NCBI GenBank assembly: GCA_905236815.1
Contig: CAJOPE010000041.1
Coordinates: 79,593-114,286, forward strand
Source of the DNA: an uncultured Prevotella sp.
Lineage (GTDB): Bacteria > Bacteroidota > Bacteroidia > Bacteroidales > Bacteroidaceae
Length of the DNA stretch: 34,694 nucleotides
Direction of reading: 5' to 3'
Below are positions 18,676 through 26,064 of this stretch, one piece after another (the first letter of the stretch is position 1; each line of letters begins with the position of its first letter). A program made the translations under genes and the position numbers. The notes below the pieces were generated by a model, which was not told the origin of the DNA, searched no databases, and was given only the letters and a program-made list of their open reading frames with translations.

Positions 18676-18736
18676 AAAATGTTTCTTCCTTCATATCATC
18701 CGTAACTTATTGATAGTTAACGAGATGCTATGAAGG
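18674..18736. repeat. Long inverted repeat, left arm (IR-L)
   Basis: 63-bp arm that matches the reverse complement of 20204-20266 at roughly three quarters of positions, with perfect runs at both ends (AAAAAATGTTTCTTCCTTC and CGAGATGCTATGAAGG). Weaker similarity continues about 20 bp outward. The arm is itself a hairpin: TCTTCCTTCATA (18684-18695) and TATGAAGGAAGA (18729-18740) are perfect 12-bp inverted copies. Confidence 0.85.
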
Positions 18737-18756
18737 AAGATTTTCCTTAGCATCTC
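18722..18756 (-). terminator. Hairpin at the 3' end of the vapE-like gene
   Basis: GAGATGCT pairs with AGCATCTC and AAGGAA with TTCCTT around loop GATT, with a 3-nt bulge. It overlaps the last codons of the gene and shares sequence with IR-L, so it could form an alternative structure to the IR-L hairpin. No clear T run follows, so termination is only possible. Confidence 0.4.
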
Positions 18757-20057
18757 AGTACTCTGTAAACATTGCCATGCATGGTGTGCTTAGGCTTTCC
18801 TAAGATACGGGTTAGCACAATTCCAAAGTCCTTTAGGGAAACATCCGCAAATAGCTTCTTGTTATGTGGATAGAGCTGAAGAAGAATCTCATTGGCTGAA
18901 AGTTCCTTCACTTCCTGCTCCTCTTCCCTGCCCTCTTCAGGCTTCTTATAGAACTTCTCTACAAGCTTCTCCAAGTCTGTCTTGCGATAATAAGGCTTGT
19001 TATGCTCCTGAAGCTGCTTCTCGTCTTCAGAAGTGAACCAGTATCGCTTTCCATCTTCGATTTCTGCAACCAGTTGGGCATAAACCTGGTCGATATCAAT
19101 ATGGTCGGTATTGATAAACTCCATCGGCTGCAGGATCAGGAATCGACGAGAACCTGAATGGTCGGTGAGCAGTTCCTGCTGATTGGAGGTTCCGCAGAAA
19201 GAGGCGATGCGTGGAAGCTGATTGAAGTTCTTCTTGTAAACCCCACGGAAAGATGGCTTCAAAGTCTGCATCAAGGTCTTCAGAAGTGGCATCTTCTTAG
19301 GAGATTCCTTATCGAACTCATCGATATTGATAAGGAAATACTCCACCAGCTTTCGCTCGCCGGTTCCCTTCTGGGTGAGCGAGAAATCATCGGTGTAATA
19401 GTTCTCCAGCTCCTCTGGAGCAAGAGAGCGGAGGAAGGTGGACTTATTGATGCCCTGCTTTGGTGAGGTGAGAAGCAACATCACAGAATTGGCATGTTCC
19501 TTATTGATTCCCATCATCTCGGCAGTTACAGCCCGAAGCCAGAGGTGACCCATCTTGGTGCCATATTCTCCACAATGCAGACGATTGAAGAGATCGGTAA
19601 CTCGGTCTTTTCCATCCCAGGTTCCTCTCACCTTCTTTATATAGTTGAGAACCGGGTTATAGTCTTCCGACAGAAAAGAGGTTACCTGCTCCTTGATGTG
19701 AGTAGAACCTACGAAGATTCCAGCCTCCTGCACCTCGACAGCGATGGTGTGGAGAGCTGTCTTATCGACAGTCCAGAAAGGCTCGTCAGGAGAGCACTTA
19801 TGGCGGTACTCGAAAGTATCGAGCAGCACATTATGTCGGAACTCATAGGTATCGATTAGGAAATTTCTCATATCAAGGATAGGACGCAGACCTCTTTTGG
19901 TCTTCACCTTATACAATTCCATCTCTTCAAGGTCATCCATCTCGACCTTATTCATTTGCTTTAAGATATCTTGTCGGAGCAGAACCGTGTGTGCCCCATT
20001 GGCAGAAGGGGCCAAAGATTCATTCTCCGCCTTTTTTAGCGTAGAAATATTTACCAT
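18747..20057 (-). CDS. VapE/VirE-like P-loop ATPase with C-terminal DUF3874-like domain
   Basis: 436 residues, lacking the N-terminal primase-like domain found in longer Bacteroidota relatives. The central ATPase has a variant Walker A (SPKQGINKST, residues 198-207, with Asn where GKST-type motifs have Gly), a Walker B-like EYFLINIDEFDK (about 239-250) and an arginine-finger-like SGSRRFLIL near Arg304. Residues of about 385-436 (LSANEILLQLYP to GNVYRVLRC) resemble the DUF3874 tail. VirE/VapE proteins occur on phage satellites, islands and as isolated genes in Bacteroidota; a role in DNA replication or unwinding is presumed. Here it is alone between two arms of a long inverted repeat, with its own consensus promoter. 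No integrase or transposase is visible, so if mobile it would need help in trans. Confidence 0.85.
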   Translation of the reverse strand: MVNISTLKKAENESLAPSANGAHTVLLRQDILKQMNKVEMDDLEEMELYKVKTKRGLRPILDMRNFLIDTYEFRHNVLLDTFEYRHKCSPDEPFWTVDKTALHTIAVEVQEAGIFVGSTHIKEQVTSFLSEDYNPVLNYIKKVRGTWDGKDRVTDLFNRLHCGEYGTKMGHLWLRAVTAEMMGINKEHANSVMLLLTSPKQGINKSTFLRSLAPEELENYYTDDFSLTQKGTGERKLVEYFLINIDEFDKESPKKMPLLKTLMQTLKPSFRGVYKKNFNQLPRIASFCGTSNQQELLTDHSGSRRFLILQPMEFINTDHIDIDQVYAQLVAEIEDGKRYWFTSEDEKQLQEHNKPYYRKTDLEKLVEKFYKKPEEGREEEQEVKELSANEILLQLYPHNKKLFADVSLKDFGIVLTRILGKPKHTMHGNVYRVLRC

Positions 20058-20149
20058 AAAAAATAAAAATTTAAATTAATATCAGTTTTCTTAGGGAAGG
20101 GGGGTGTCAGATTTTTGATTAACCGTCGTTCTCTATTCTTTTTCGATTG

Positions 20150-20181
20150 CAAAGGTACAAAAAATATTTGAAACTACCAAA
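20150..20181 (-). promoter_or_regulatory. Consensus Bacteroidota promoter of the vapE-like gene
   Basis: On the minus strand, TTTG (20178-20181) is followed after 20 nt by TACCTTTG (20150-20157), matching both the -33 and -7 elements. It lies just inside the right inverted-repeat arm and gives a leader of about 85 nt. Confidence 0.8.
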
Positions 20182-20203
20182 TCTTGTCCTTCCCGCCAAT
20201 TTA

Positions 20204-20266
20204 CCTTCATAGCATCTCGCAGTAATTCAACAAGTTACGATCAATATGAAGGAAGAAACATTTTTT
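20204..20266. repeat. Long inverted repeat, right arm (IR-R)
   Basis: Inverted counterpart of 18674-18736. It also folds on itself through CCTTCATA (20204-20211) and TATGAAGG (20245-20252). Like IR-L it contains an outward-facing ATG with the reading MKEETFF. I could not see a clear target-site duplication outside the arms. Confidence 0.85.
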
Positions 20267-20294
20267 AGAAAAATTATTTTGAAAAGAAGCCTAC

Positions 20295-20333
20295 GTTTAC
20301 GGGTGCTAAATGGGCCATTTAGCACCCGTAAAC
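20295..20333. repeat. 39-bp near-perfect palindrome
   Basis: Arms of 19 bp (20295-20313 and 20315-20333) are perfectly complementary around one central G; the core is GCTAAATGG-G-CCATTTAGC. A partial third copy (CCCATTTAGCA) follows at about 20336-20346. There is no T run for a standard terminator. It could be a protein-binding site, a cruciform or a REP-like element. Confidence 0.9.
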
Positions 20334-20524
20334 CGCCCATTTAGCATGTCTATCTTGATGGTTTACAATTAAAGTCTTTCTTGCCTGGCCAATTCATAGG
20401 AAGAATCCCTATACCTGAGAATCTTCTCGCCCACTCGTGGGAGAGATAAGAGAGAGGGTATGCCACAACATTAGGCAACAAAGCTTATTATAAATATTGG
20501 AGAACAAGCATTTATCAAGTTAGT
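20334..20524. other. Non-coding stretch with one small hairpin
   Basis: I see no credible gene. The only structure is a hairpin at 20425-20446 (TCTC-CCCAC, loop TC, GTGGG-GAGA, with one mismatch). I found no trace of the missing C10 signal peptide or propeptide here on the minus strand. Confidence 0.5.
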
Positions 20525-20612
20525 TTGCAAAAAGGCCTTTCTTGAATTGCAAAAAGGCCTCTCTTGGATTGCAAAAGAGGCCTTATTGGATTGCAATAAA
20601 GCCTTTCTTACA
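20525..20612. repeat. Four 22-bp tandem repeats
   Basis: Units at 20525-20546, 20547-20568, 20569-20590 and 20591-20612 all start TTGCAA and contain a GGCCT or GCCT core followed by TT(G/A). Units 1 and 2 differ at about three positions; units 3 and 4 are more diverged. There are no spacers, so it is not a CRISPR. The 22-bp step, two helix turns, would put binding sites on one face of DNA. Confidence 0.88.
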
Positions 20613-20643
20613 AGACAAAAGAATATGAGTATAAACGCAAAAA

Positions 20644-20665
20644 GGGGCTGACCGACGTCAGCCCC
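20644..20665 (-). terminator. Terminator of the first SusC/SusD operon (copy B of a repeated terminator)
   Basis: The same hairpin as at 17243-17264 (GGGGCTGAC, CGAC, GTCAGCCCC), followed on the minus strand by TTTTTGCG. The repeat extends through AAAAGACGAGAGAGA, giving about 38 bp of direct repeat between the two sites. Confidence 0.9.
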
Positions 20666-20721
20666 AAAAGACGAGAGAGAAATAATTAACCCAGAAGGGT
20701 TAATATATCTTCTTTTTAGAT

Positions 20722-22359
20722 TTATTCCTTAACAGGATCAGGTGCAGCTACAATCTCATTGTTTTTATCCTTCAATGCGTGGTTGTTGTTAACCTCATCC
20801 TCAGGAATAATCCAAAGCATAATCTTAGACTCTGCTGGGATGTTGTAGGTAACAGCAGCCTCATAGTTAGCACCACGACGATCGATAGGTTTCTTCAAAC
20901 GCATAAGGTCGAAGTAAGAGAAACCTTCACCCCAAAGCTCTACACGACGCTGGAGCCAAACCTCCTCCTGCATTTCCTCTGCTGTTGTTGCATTACATGT
21001 ATAAGAAGGATCACGATAAGTAGTGACAAAGTCTGTCAAGACTTTCTTTCCACCTTCTACATCACCAGACATAGCCAAAGCCTCAGCCTGAATGAGAATC
21101 ATCTCTTCAACACGCATCAAAGGAACATCACATGCATTAGTTGCATTTCCGTACTTATCCTGATAAGCACCAAACTTTACATTCAAATATTGATTACTCC
21201 AGATAGAGAACAAATTGTCATCAGTATGACTTGCACTCGTGAACACATAAACGTTTCCACCAGCTTTCTCAATAAGAGTAGTATCAACTATCTTTGAGTC
21301 CATGTTCTCATCAAGCCACCAACCCTTACGGACATCGGTAGCAGGAATCTGATCAAACAACTTACTGTTGATAGCACGATAAGCATACATTGGCGAATAA
21401 CCATTACCAGTGAAAGAACTCATCATTGAAGGGAAGTTCAAGATACCAGACTTAACAATGTCATTTGTCTCGTTTACATCCATACCCCAGATCCAATTAC
21501 CTGCTGTAAGGTCATTAAATCCAGGCTTTCCAGCCTCATCGATAGAAAGAGGTGTATATCCTTTAGCAGCTTTCGCAGCATCCTCGGCAGCAGCTTTCCA
21601 ATTCTGCATTACCAATTCTGCACGGGCACGAAGACCATAAGCAACCTGCTGATCGATATCGCCCTTACCACTACGACCTGCACCCTCGAGCAGAGAAATT
21701 GCAGTATTCAAGTCGTCGAGAATAAGTGCGTACACATCCTTAACAGAAGCACGAGGATTATCAGATGCCTGTTCTGCTGTTGTTGTTTCCTTTACAATAG
21801 GAACACAAGGAGCATCCTCATGGCCCTTGTAGGTAAACTGATACATCTGAGCGAGGTTCTCATAGCAGAAAGCACGCATAGCGTATGCCTTACCACGAGC
21901 AGCGGCAGCAGAAGCATTTTCCTTATAAGTAGCTTCTGAAGTATTTATAATATTATTAGCTTGAAAGATGTTCTTATACTGTTGATTCCACAAGAAATAA
22001 GTAACATCACTTTTTTCCGTACGATCACTATAGTTCAAATTTGATCGATACCAGTTATAACCACTATTTGGAGAGACCTCATCCTGACCAGCATTATCAA
22101 GCATCATCATAGTTGAAGCATAACCATAATCATAGTGACGAGTAGAACCATACCAACTTGAAATAGATCCATACTCAATCATATTTGAGTACATACCATT
22201 GACCATACCACTCAAAGAAGAAGGATCCTTTTCCAAAGTTTCCTTTGTCACCTGGTCGCCCTGAGGAACTGTGTCCATCGTATCTGTACAACTAGCCAAG
22301 GTCATTGCCAAAGCAGTTGTAATGGCAGCTGTAGAAATATATTTAATTATATTTTTCAT
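20722..22359 (-). CDS. SusD/RagB-like outer membrane lipoprotein
   Basis: 545 residues with a lipoprotein signal (LASCTDTMD, Cys24). SusD features: MVNGMYSNMIEYG near the N-terminus, ARGKAYAMRAFCYENLAQMY in the helical repeat region, and the C-terminal blocks LMRVEEMILIQAEALAMSG, EVWLQRRVELWGEGFSYFDL and AESKIMLWIIPEDEVNNN. It is the binding partner of the SusC-like transporter encoded 27 bp upstream. No enzyme is encoded in this two-gene operon, so the substrate cannot be named. RagA/RagB-type pairs can import peptides as well as glycans. Confidence 0.93.
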   Translation of the reverse strand: MKNIIKYISTAAITTALAMTLASCTDTMDTVPQGDQVTKETLEKDPSSLSGMVNGMYSNMIEYGSISSWYGSTRHYDYGYASTMMMLDNAGQDEVSPNSGYNWYRSNLNYSDRTEKSDVTYFLWNQQYKNIFQANNIINTSEATYKENASAAAARGKAYAMRAFCYENLAQMYQFTYKGHEDAPCVPIVKETTTAEQASDNPRASVKDVYALILDDLNTAISLLEGAGRSGKGDIDQQVAYGLRARAELVMQNWKAAAEDAAKAAKGYTPLSIDEAGKPGFNDLTAGNWIWGMDVNETNDIVKSGILNFPSMMSSFTGNGYSPMYAYRAINSKLFDQIPATDVRKGWWLDENMDSKIVDTTLIEKAGGNVYVFTSASHTDDNLFSIWSNQYLNVKFGAYQDKYGNATNACDVPLMRVEEMILIQAEALAMSGDVEGGKKVLTDFVTTYRDPSYTCNATTAEEMQEEVWLQRRVELWGEGFSYFDLMRLKKPIDRRGANYEAAVTYNIPAESKIMLWIIPEDEVNNNHALKDKNNEIVAAPDPVKE

Positions 22360-22386
22360 TGTTATCTTCCTTTAAATTATCGATGT

Positions 22387-25300
22387 TTAGAACTTCACTG
22401 TTAAGCCACCGCTAAGGGTGCGAAGTGCAGAATAGTTCATACCTGTTACACTACCGTATGACTGACGAGGATCAAGGCCCTTACGCTTTGCAAACAATGC
22501 AACATTATCAGCAGTGAAATATACACGAACACTCTTCAAACCAATAGGATTCAACCAAGTCTTAGGCAAATTATAACCAAGAGAAATATTGGTGATATCG
22601 AAGTAGTTAGAACTTACTACAAAACGGTCACTTGTGCTATTTGTGTACTTATCATTAGTGTTTACTCGTGGAATATTTGAAGTAGGGTTGCTCTCACTCC
22701 AAGAATTCAAGATATCCTTATGCCATCCTGTACCAGCTTGGTTTGCATTATCCTGGTGCATTAATGACTGATAACCCCAGTCGAAACACTTACCACCAAA
22801 CTGATAAGATGCGCTCAAAGAGAAGTCAAAGCCATAAGCCTCAACCTTGAAACCTAAACCACCATATACATCAGGCAAACGGTCGCCAAGCTCATACTGA
22901 GTAGCATTAGAATAGTTTGCTGTTTTCTTGGTTCCTGTAACATTTCCGTTAGCATCTTTAACATCAATATAGTAAAGAGCCTGGCCCTTTGTTGCAGTCT
23001 CACCAGCAACAAGTTCCTCAGAACCTGTATAAACACCAGCATACTTACGCATATAGTAGTTATACATACTGCCACCTTCTTTGTAAAGGCTAGTACCATC
23101 AATCCACTGACCCTTCAATTCTGGAGCAAGATTCAAGATTTCGTTGGTCATTGTTGTAGCATTTGCAAACACATCAACTTTGATATCCTTTGTCTTGTAA
23201 ACCTGAGAGTTGAGATCGAACTCAACACCATAGTTACGAACCTTACCAATATTCTTAGGGAAGTATGCATAACCATTGGATACAGCTACTGGCATATAGT
23301 AAAGAAGGTCATCGGTTGTACGGTTATAGTATTCAATAGTACCGCTCAACTTATCATTCCAAAGATTGAAATCGAAACCAGTGTTGAAAGAATAAGAAGT
23401 TTCCCAAGTAATATCAGGATTACCCTTTACATAAAGAGATACAGCAGCCTCATCATTCATGTTCACAACACGATAGATATCCTCGTATGGATAATAGTTT
23501 GGAGAACTAGAATTCTGCAAAAGCAAGTTATCATTACCCTGAATACCATAACTGATCTTATACTTCAGGAACTTCAACCAGTCTGAAGTTGACTCCATAA
23601 ACTTCTCCTTAGAGATTACCCATGCAGCACCAAAGCTACCGAAGTCACCCCAACGGCTATCCTTAGCGAAACGAGAAGAACCATCACGACGATAAGAAAC
23701 ACTTGCGAAATACTTCTCGTCATAGTTATACTGCAAACGGCCAAACCAACCACGAGTTGAATAACGGTCAGTATATGAACTTGTTGAAGGAGTCTTCAAG
23801 GCATTGTCAAGTTCCATTACCGTAGGCAAATAGAGCTTCTCCTTATTTCCATATAATTCTGCCTTAGAATAATCATAACGTTCATGACCCAGCAAAGCGC
23901 TTACACTATGCAAGCCAAAGTTACGATTATAGTTCAACAAGAACTGGTGGTTGATAGCCTTATTGGTATAAGAATACTTAGAGACGATACCACCCATACT
24001 TGCATACTGACCATAGAAAGCATTGTAAAGTGCAGAACGATTAATATGCTCAATATCCAAACCAAGATTATAGTTGAAAGTAAGTCCATCATAGATATTG
24101 AACTCTGCCCCCCAACGTCCGCTGAACACATCAGAACTATACTTATTTCTGTCGAGGGTACCACTGCTGGCAGGATTACTACCATTCATGAACACACGGC
24201 TACCACCATAATTAGCCAAACCTTTACCATCACCATAGTCATAAGCAGTACGTCCCTGAGCATCTTTCAGAATATTGCCCTCTGCATCACGAACATAAAG
24301 TGGATAAACAGGAGCCATAAAGTTTGCAACATAGAAAATGTTGGCAGAAGAAGTACTGTTCCAATCGGTCTTATCGGTAACAGAATAATTTGAATTGTAG
24401 TGGGTATAAGCAACATTTGCTGTAAACTTCAACCAAGACTTAGCCTGGAAGTCAAGCTTTGCACGACTTGTGAAACGTTCGAAGCCAGAGTTCGCAATCA
24501 CACCCTCGTCGTTCAAATAACCTGCAGAAGTAAAGTAGTTAACCTTGTCTGTCTTACCTGACATTGTAACGTTATACTCCTGACGAACGTTGCTCTTGTT
24601 GTAAACCTCATCATACCAGTTATCTGGTCTATAAGTATATTTACCATCAGAATAGCCCAAGGTTGCATTAGGATTGATCTTACCATCAGTACCAATCAAA
24701 TCCTGACCATTAGGAACTGTAAAGATAGTATAACCTACACCACCATTAGACTTTGTTGGCAATACTTTATTTGCATAAGCATGTGCATCGGCTGCAGATT
24801 TACCCTGATCAATGGCACTACTATAAATTGACTCATAGGCCTTCTCCATATAAGTACCAGGATTAGTGATAACATCATAATTAGAAACGGCACGTGACTC
24901 ATGACCAAGCTTTGCATCGAAAGTGATTGTTGTCTCACCAGACTGACCAGCCTTTGTGGTAACAAGGATAACACCATTAGCACCACGAGCACCATAAAGC
25001 GCATTGGCTGCAGCATCCTTCAAAACTGTCAAAGATGCAATATCGCTAGGGTTGATAGCAGAAATATCGCCATCATAAGGAACACCATCAACAACATACA
25101 ATGGGTTGTTGCTGGATGCCATAGAACCAATACCACGAATGCGGATTGTAGCTGCCTCACCTGGCTTACCACTAGGAACAGTTACCTTAACACCAGCTAC
25201 TTCACCACTAAGAGCCTGGGACAAGTTGGAAACCTGACGATCGGCAAGTTTCTCTGCACTAATTGCAGCTGCAGAACCAGTAAAACTTGATTTTTTCTCC

Positions 25301-25626
25301 TTACCATAAGCAACGACCATGACTTCATCCAAAGTCTTATTATTGTTATCAAGCTCAATACGAAGATTGCTTCCAGCCTTTACAGTCTTTTCCTCCATAC
25401 CCAAATAAGAAACACGAAGTGTGCTTCCTGCAGGGCATTCCAAGGTAAAGTTACCATCAATGTCTGTAACAGCACCTGTTTTAGTACCAACTACGGTAAC
25501 AGATGCACCAATAACTGGCTCTCCATTCTCCTTTGAGGTTACGGTACCATTGACACGAGTTTGCGCCAGCGCCATTCCTAAACTCAGGAAGAGGCCGACT
25601 AACAACATCATTAGTCTTTTTTCCAT
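22387..25626 (-). CDS. SusC/RagA-like TonB-dependent outer membrane transporter
   Basis: 1079 residues: signal peptide (MEKRLMMLLVGLFLSLGMALA before Q), carboxypeptidase-D-like domain (about 25-95, with VTDIDGNFTLECPAG and VSYLGM), TonB-box-like DEVMVVAYG, plug with IRIRGIGSM and YVVDGVPYDG, AANALYGARGANGVILVTT, then the barrel ending LSGGLTVKF. There is no STN domain, so no sigma/anti-sigma control. It forms an operon with the SusD-like gene after it. The N-terminal 60 residues resemble the SusC-like protein encoded at 31341-34658, and the two genes share an identical leader next to the start codon. A consensus promoter lies about 160 bp upstream, leaving a long leader with a hairpin. Substrate is unknown. 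Confidence 0.94.
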   Translation of the reverse strand: MEKRLMMLLVGLFLSLGMALAQTRVNGTVTSKENGEPVIGASVTVVGTKTGAVTDIDGNFTLECPAGSTLRVSYLGMEEKTVKAGSNLRIELDNNNKTLDEVMVVAYGKEKKSSFTGSAAAISAEKLADRQVSNLSQALSGEVAGVKVTVPSGKPGEAATIRIRGIGSMASSNNPLYVVDGVPYDGDISAINPSDIASLTVLKDAAANALYGARGANGVILVTTKAGQSGETTITFDAKLGHESRAVSNYDVITNPGTYMEKAYESIYSSAIDQGKSAADAHAYANKVLPTKSNGGVGYTIFTVPNGQDLIGTDGKINPNATLGYSDGKYTYRPDNWYDEVYNKSNVRQEYNVTMSGKTDKVNYFTSAGYLNDEGVIANSGFERFTSRAKLDFQAKSWLKFTANVAYTHYNSNYSVTDKTDWNSTSSANIFYVANFMAPVYPLYVRDAEGNILKDAQGRTAYDYGDGKGLANYGGSRVFMNGSNPASSGTLDRNKYSSDVFSGRWGAEFNIYDGLTFNYNLGLDIEHINRSALYNAFYGQYASMGGIVSKYSYTNKAINHQFLLNYNRNFGLHSVSALLGHERYDYSKAELYGNKEKLYLPTVMELDNALKTPSTSSYTDRYSTRGWFGRLQYNYDEKYFASVSYRRDGSSRFAKDSRWGDFGSFGAAWVISKEKFMESTSDWLKFLKYKISYGIQGNDNLLLQNSSSPNYYPYEDIYRVVNMNDEAAVSLYVKGNPDITWETSYSFNTGFDFNLWNDKLSGTIEYYNRTTDDLLYYMPVAVSNGYAYFPKNIGKVRNYGVEFDLNSQVYKTKDIKVDVFANATTMTNEILNLAPELKGQWIDGTSLYKEGGSMYNYYMRKYAGVYTGSEELVAGETATKGQALYYIDVKDANGNVTGTKKTANYSNATQYELGDRLPDVYGGLGFKVEAYGFDFSLSASYQFGGKCFDWGYQSLMHQDNANQAGTGWHKDILNSWSESNPTSNIPRVNTNDKYTNSTSDRFVVSSNYFDITNISLGYNLPKTWLNPIGLKSVRVYFTADNVALFAKRKGLDPRQSYGSVTGMNYSALRTLSGGLTVKF

Positions 25627-25642
25627 AAATCTCTCTCTTTAA
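25627..25642 (-). promoter_or_regulatory. GAGAGAGA leader next to the SusC start codon
   Basis: On the minus strand AAAGAGAGAGATTT abuts the ATG. The identical sequence precedes the SusC gene at 34658. It sits where a ribosome binding site would and is purine-rich, although Bacteroidota usually lack strong Shine-Dalgarno sites. Confidence 0.6.
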
Positions 25643-25716
25643 AAGTTTATATTAAAAAATAAAAAATTCGACTCATTAAAAGTCTAAAAACATAAAGAAT
25701 ATTTCTCGTTTGAATT

Positions 25717-25748
25717 GGGGGATTAACAACTCACTTGTTAACATTCCC
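25717..25748 (-). promoter_or_regulatory. Leader hairpin upstream of the SusC gene
   Basis: Within the predicted leader, TTAACAA pairs with TTGTTAA around GTGAG, extended by GGGA and TCCC across a bulge. No T run follows, so it is more likely a leader structure or inverted binding site than a terminator. Confidence 0.45.
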
Positions 25749-25784
25749 TTAATGTAACCTTAGAAAATCTCTCGTTCTCGGGCA

Positions 25785-25816
25785 CAAAATTAAAAAATGT
25801 TTATGTAACCACCAAA
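25785..25816 (-). promoter_or_regulatory. Consensus Bacteroidota promoter of the SusC/SusD operon
   Basis: On the minus strand, TTTG (25813-25816) and TAATTTTG (25785-25792) are 20 nt apart, the same geometry as the vapE-like promoter. The start of transcription would be near 25778, giving a leader of about 150 nt. The rest of the 438-bp gap (25817-25990) is AT-rich with no gene that I can support. Confidence 0.8.
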
Positions 25817-25996
25817 TATTTTTTGCAAAAAGCCGCCAAAAGTTATCAAAAATACCACACTTTTGCTATATTTCGACTATTTTTATGTGAAATCATAACT
25901 TAAGAACCTCTTTATTGATAAAAAATGAAAGAAAACGCAAATAGACCCGATTTACTAAAATTGATTAAAAAGAAAAAGAAGCTAGTTACAAAAAAA

Positions 25997-26039
25997 GGCC
26001 TTCGTTGAGATTTCAAAAATGAAATCAACAACAAAGGCC
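25997..26039 (-). terminator. Terminator of the metallohydrolase SusC/SusD operon
   Basis: GGCCTT pairs with AAAGGCC at the base and ATTTC with GAAAT near the loop, with GTTG and CAAC between. On the minus strand the hairpin is followed by a run of seven T. TCTCTCTCGAAC precedes it on that strand, similar to the other two operon ends. Confidence 0.85.
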
Positions 26040-26064
26040 ATATTAAGTTCGAGAGAGAATTATT

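Noticed and set aside
18635..18694. Small gene reading MKEETFF from IR-L (19 codons), and its counterpart at 20246-20344 (32 codons) from IR-R
   Set aside because: Only the part inside the repeat is shared; the rest differs in sequence and length, so neither is supported as a gene. Kept only as a feature of the repeat arms.
20525..20612. CRISPR array
   Set aside because: The 22-bp units are directly abutting with no spacers, and no cas gene is near.
20267..20721. Missing N-terminal part of the C10 peptidase on the far side of the vapE cassette
   Set aside because: I looked on the minus strand for a signal peptide or propeptide-like frame and saw none, so this is not a simple insertion that left both halves in place.
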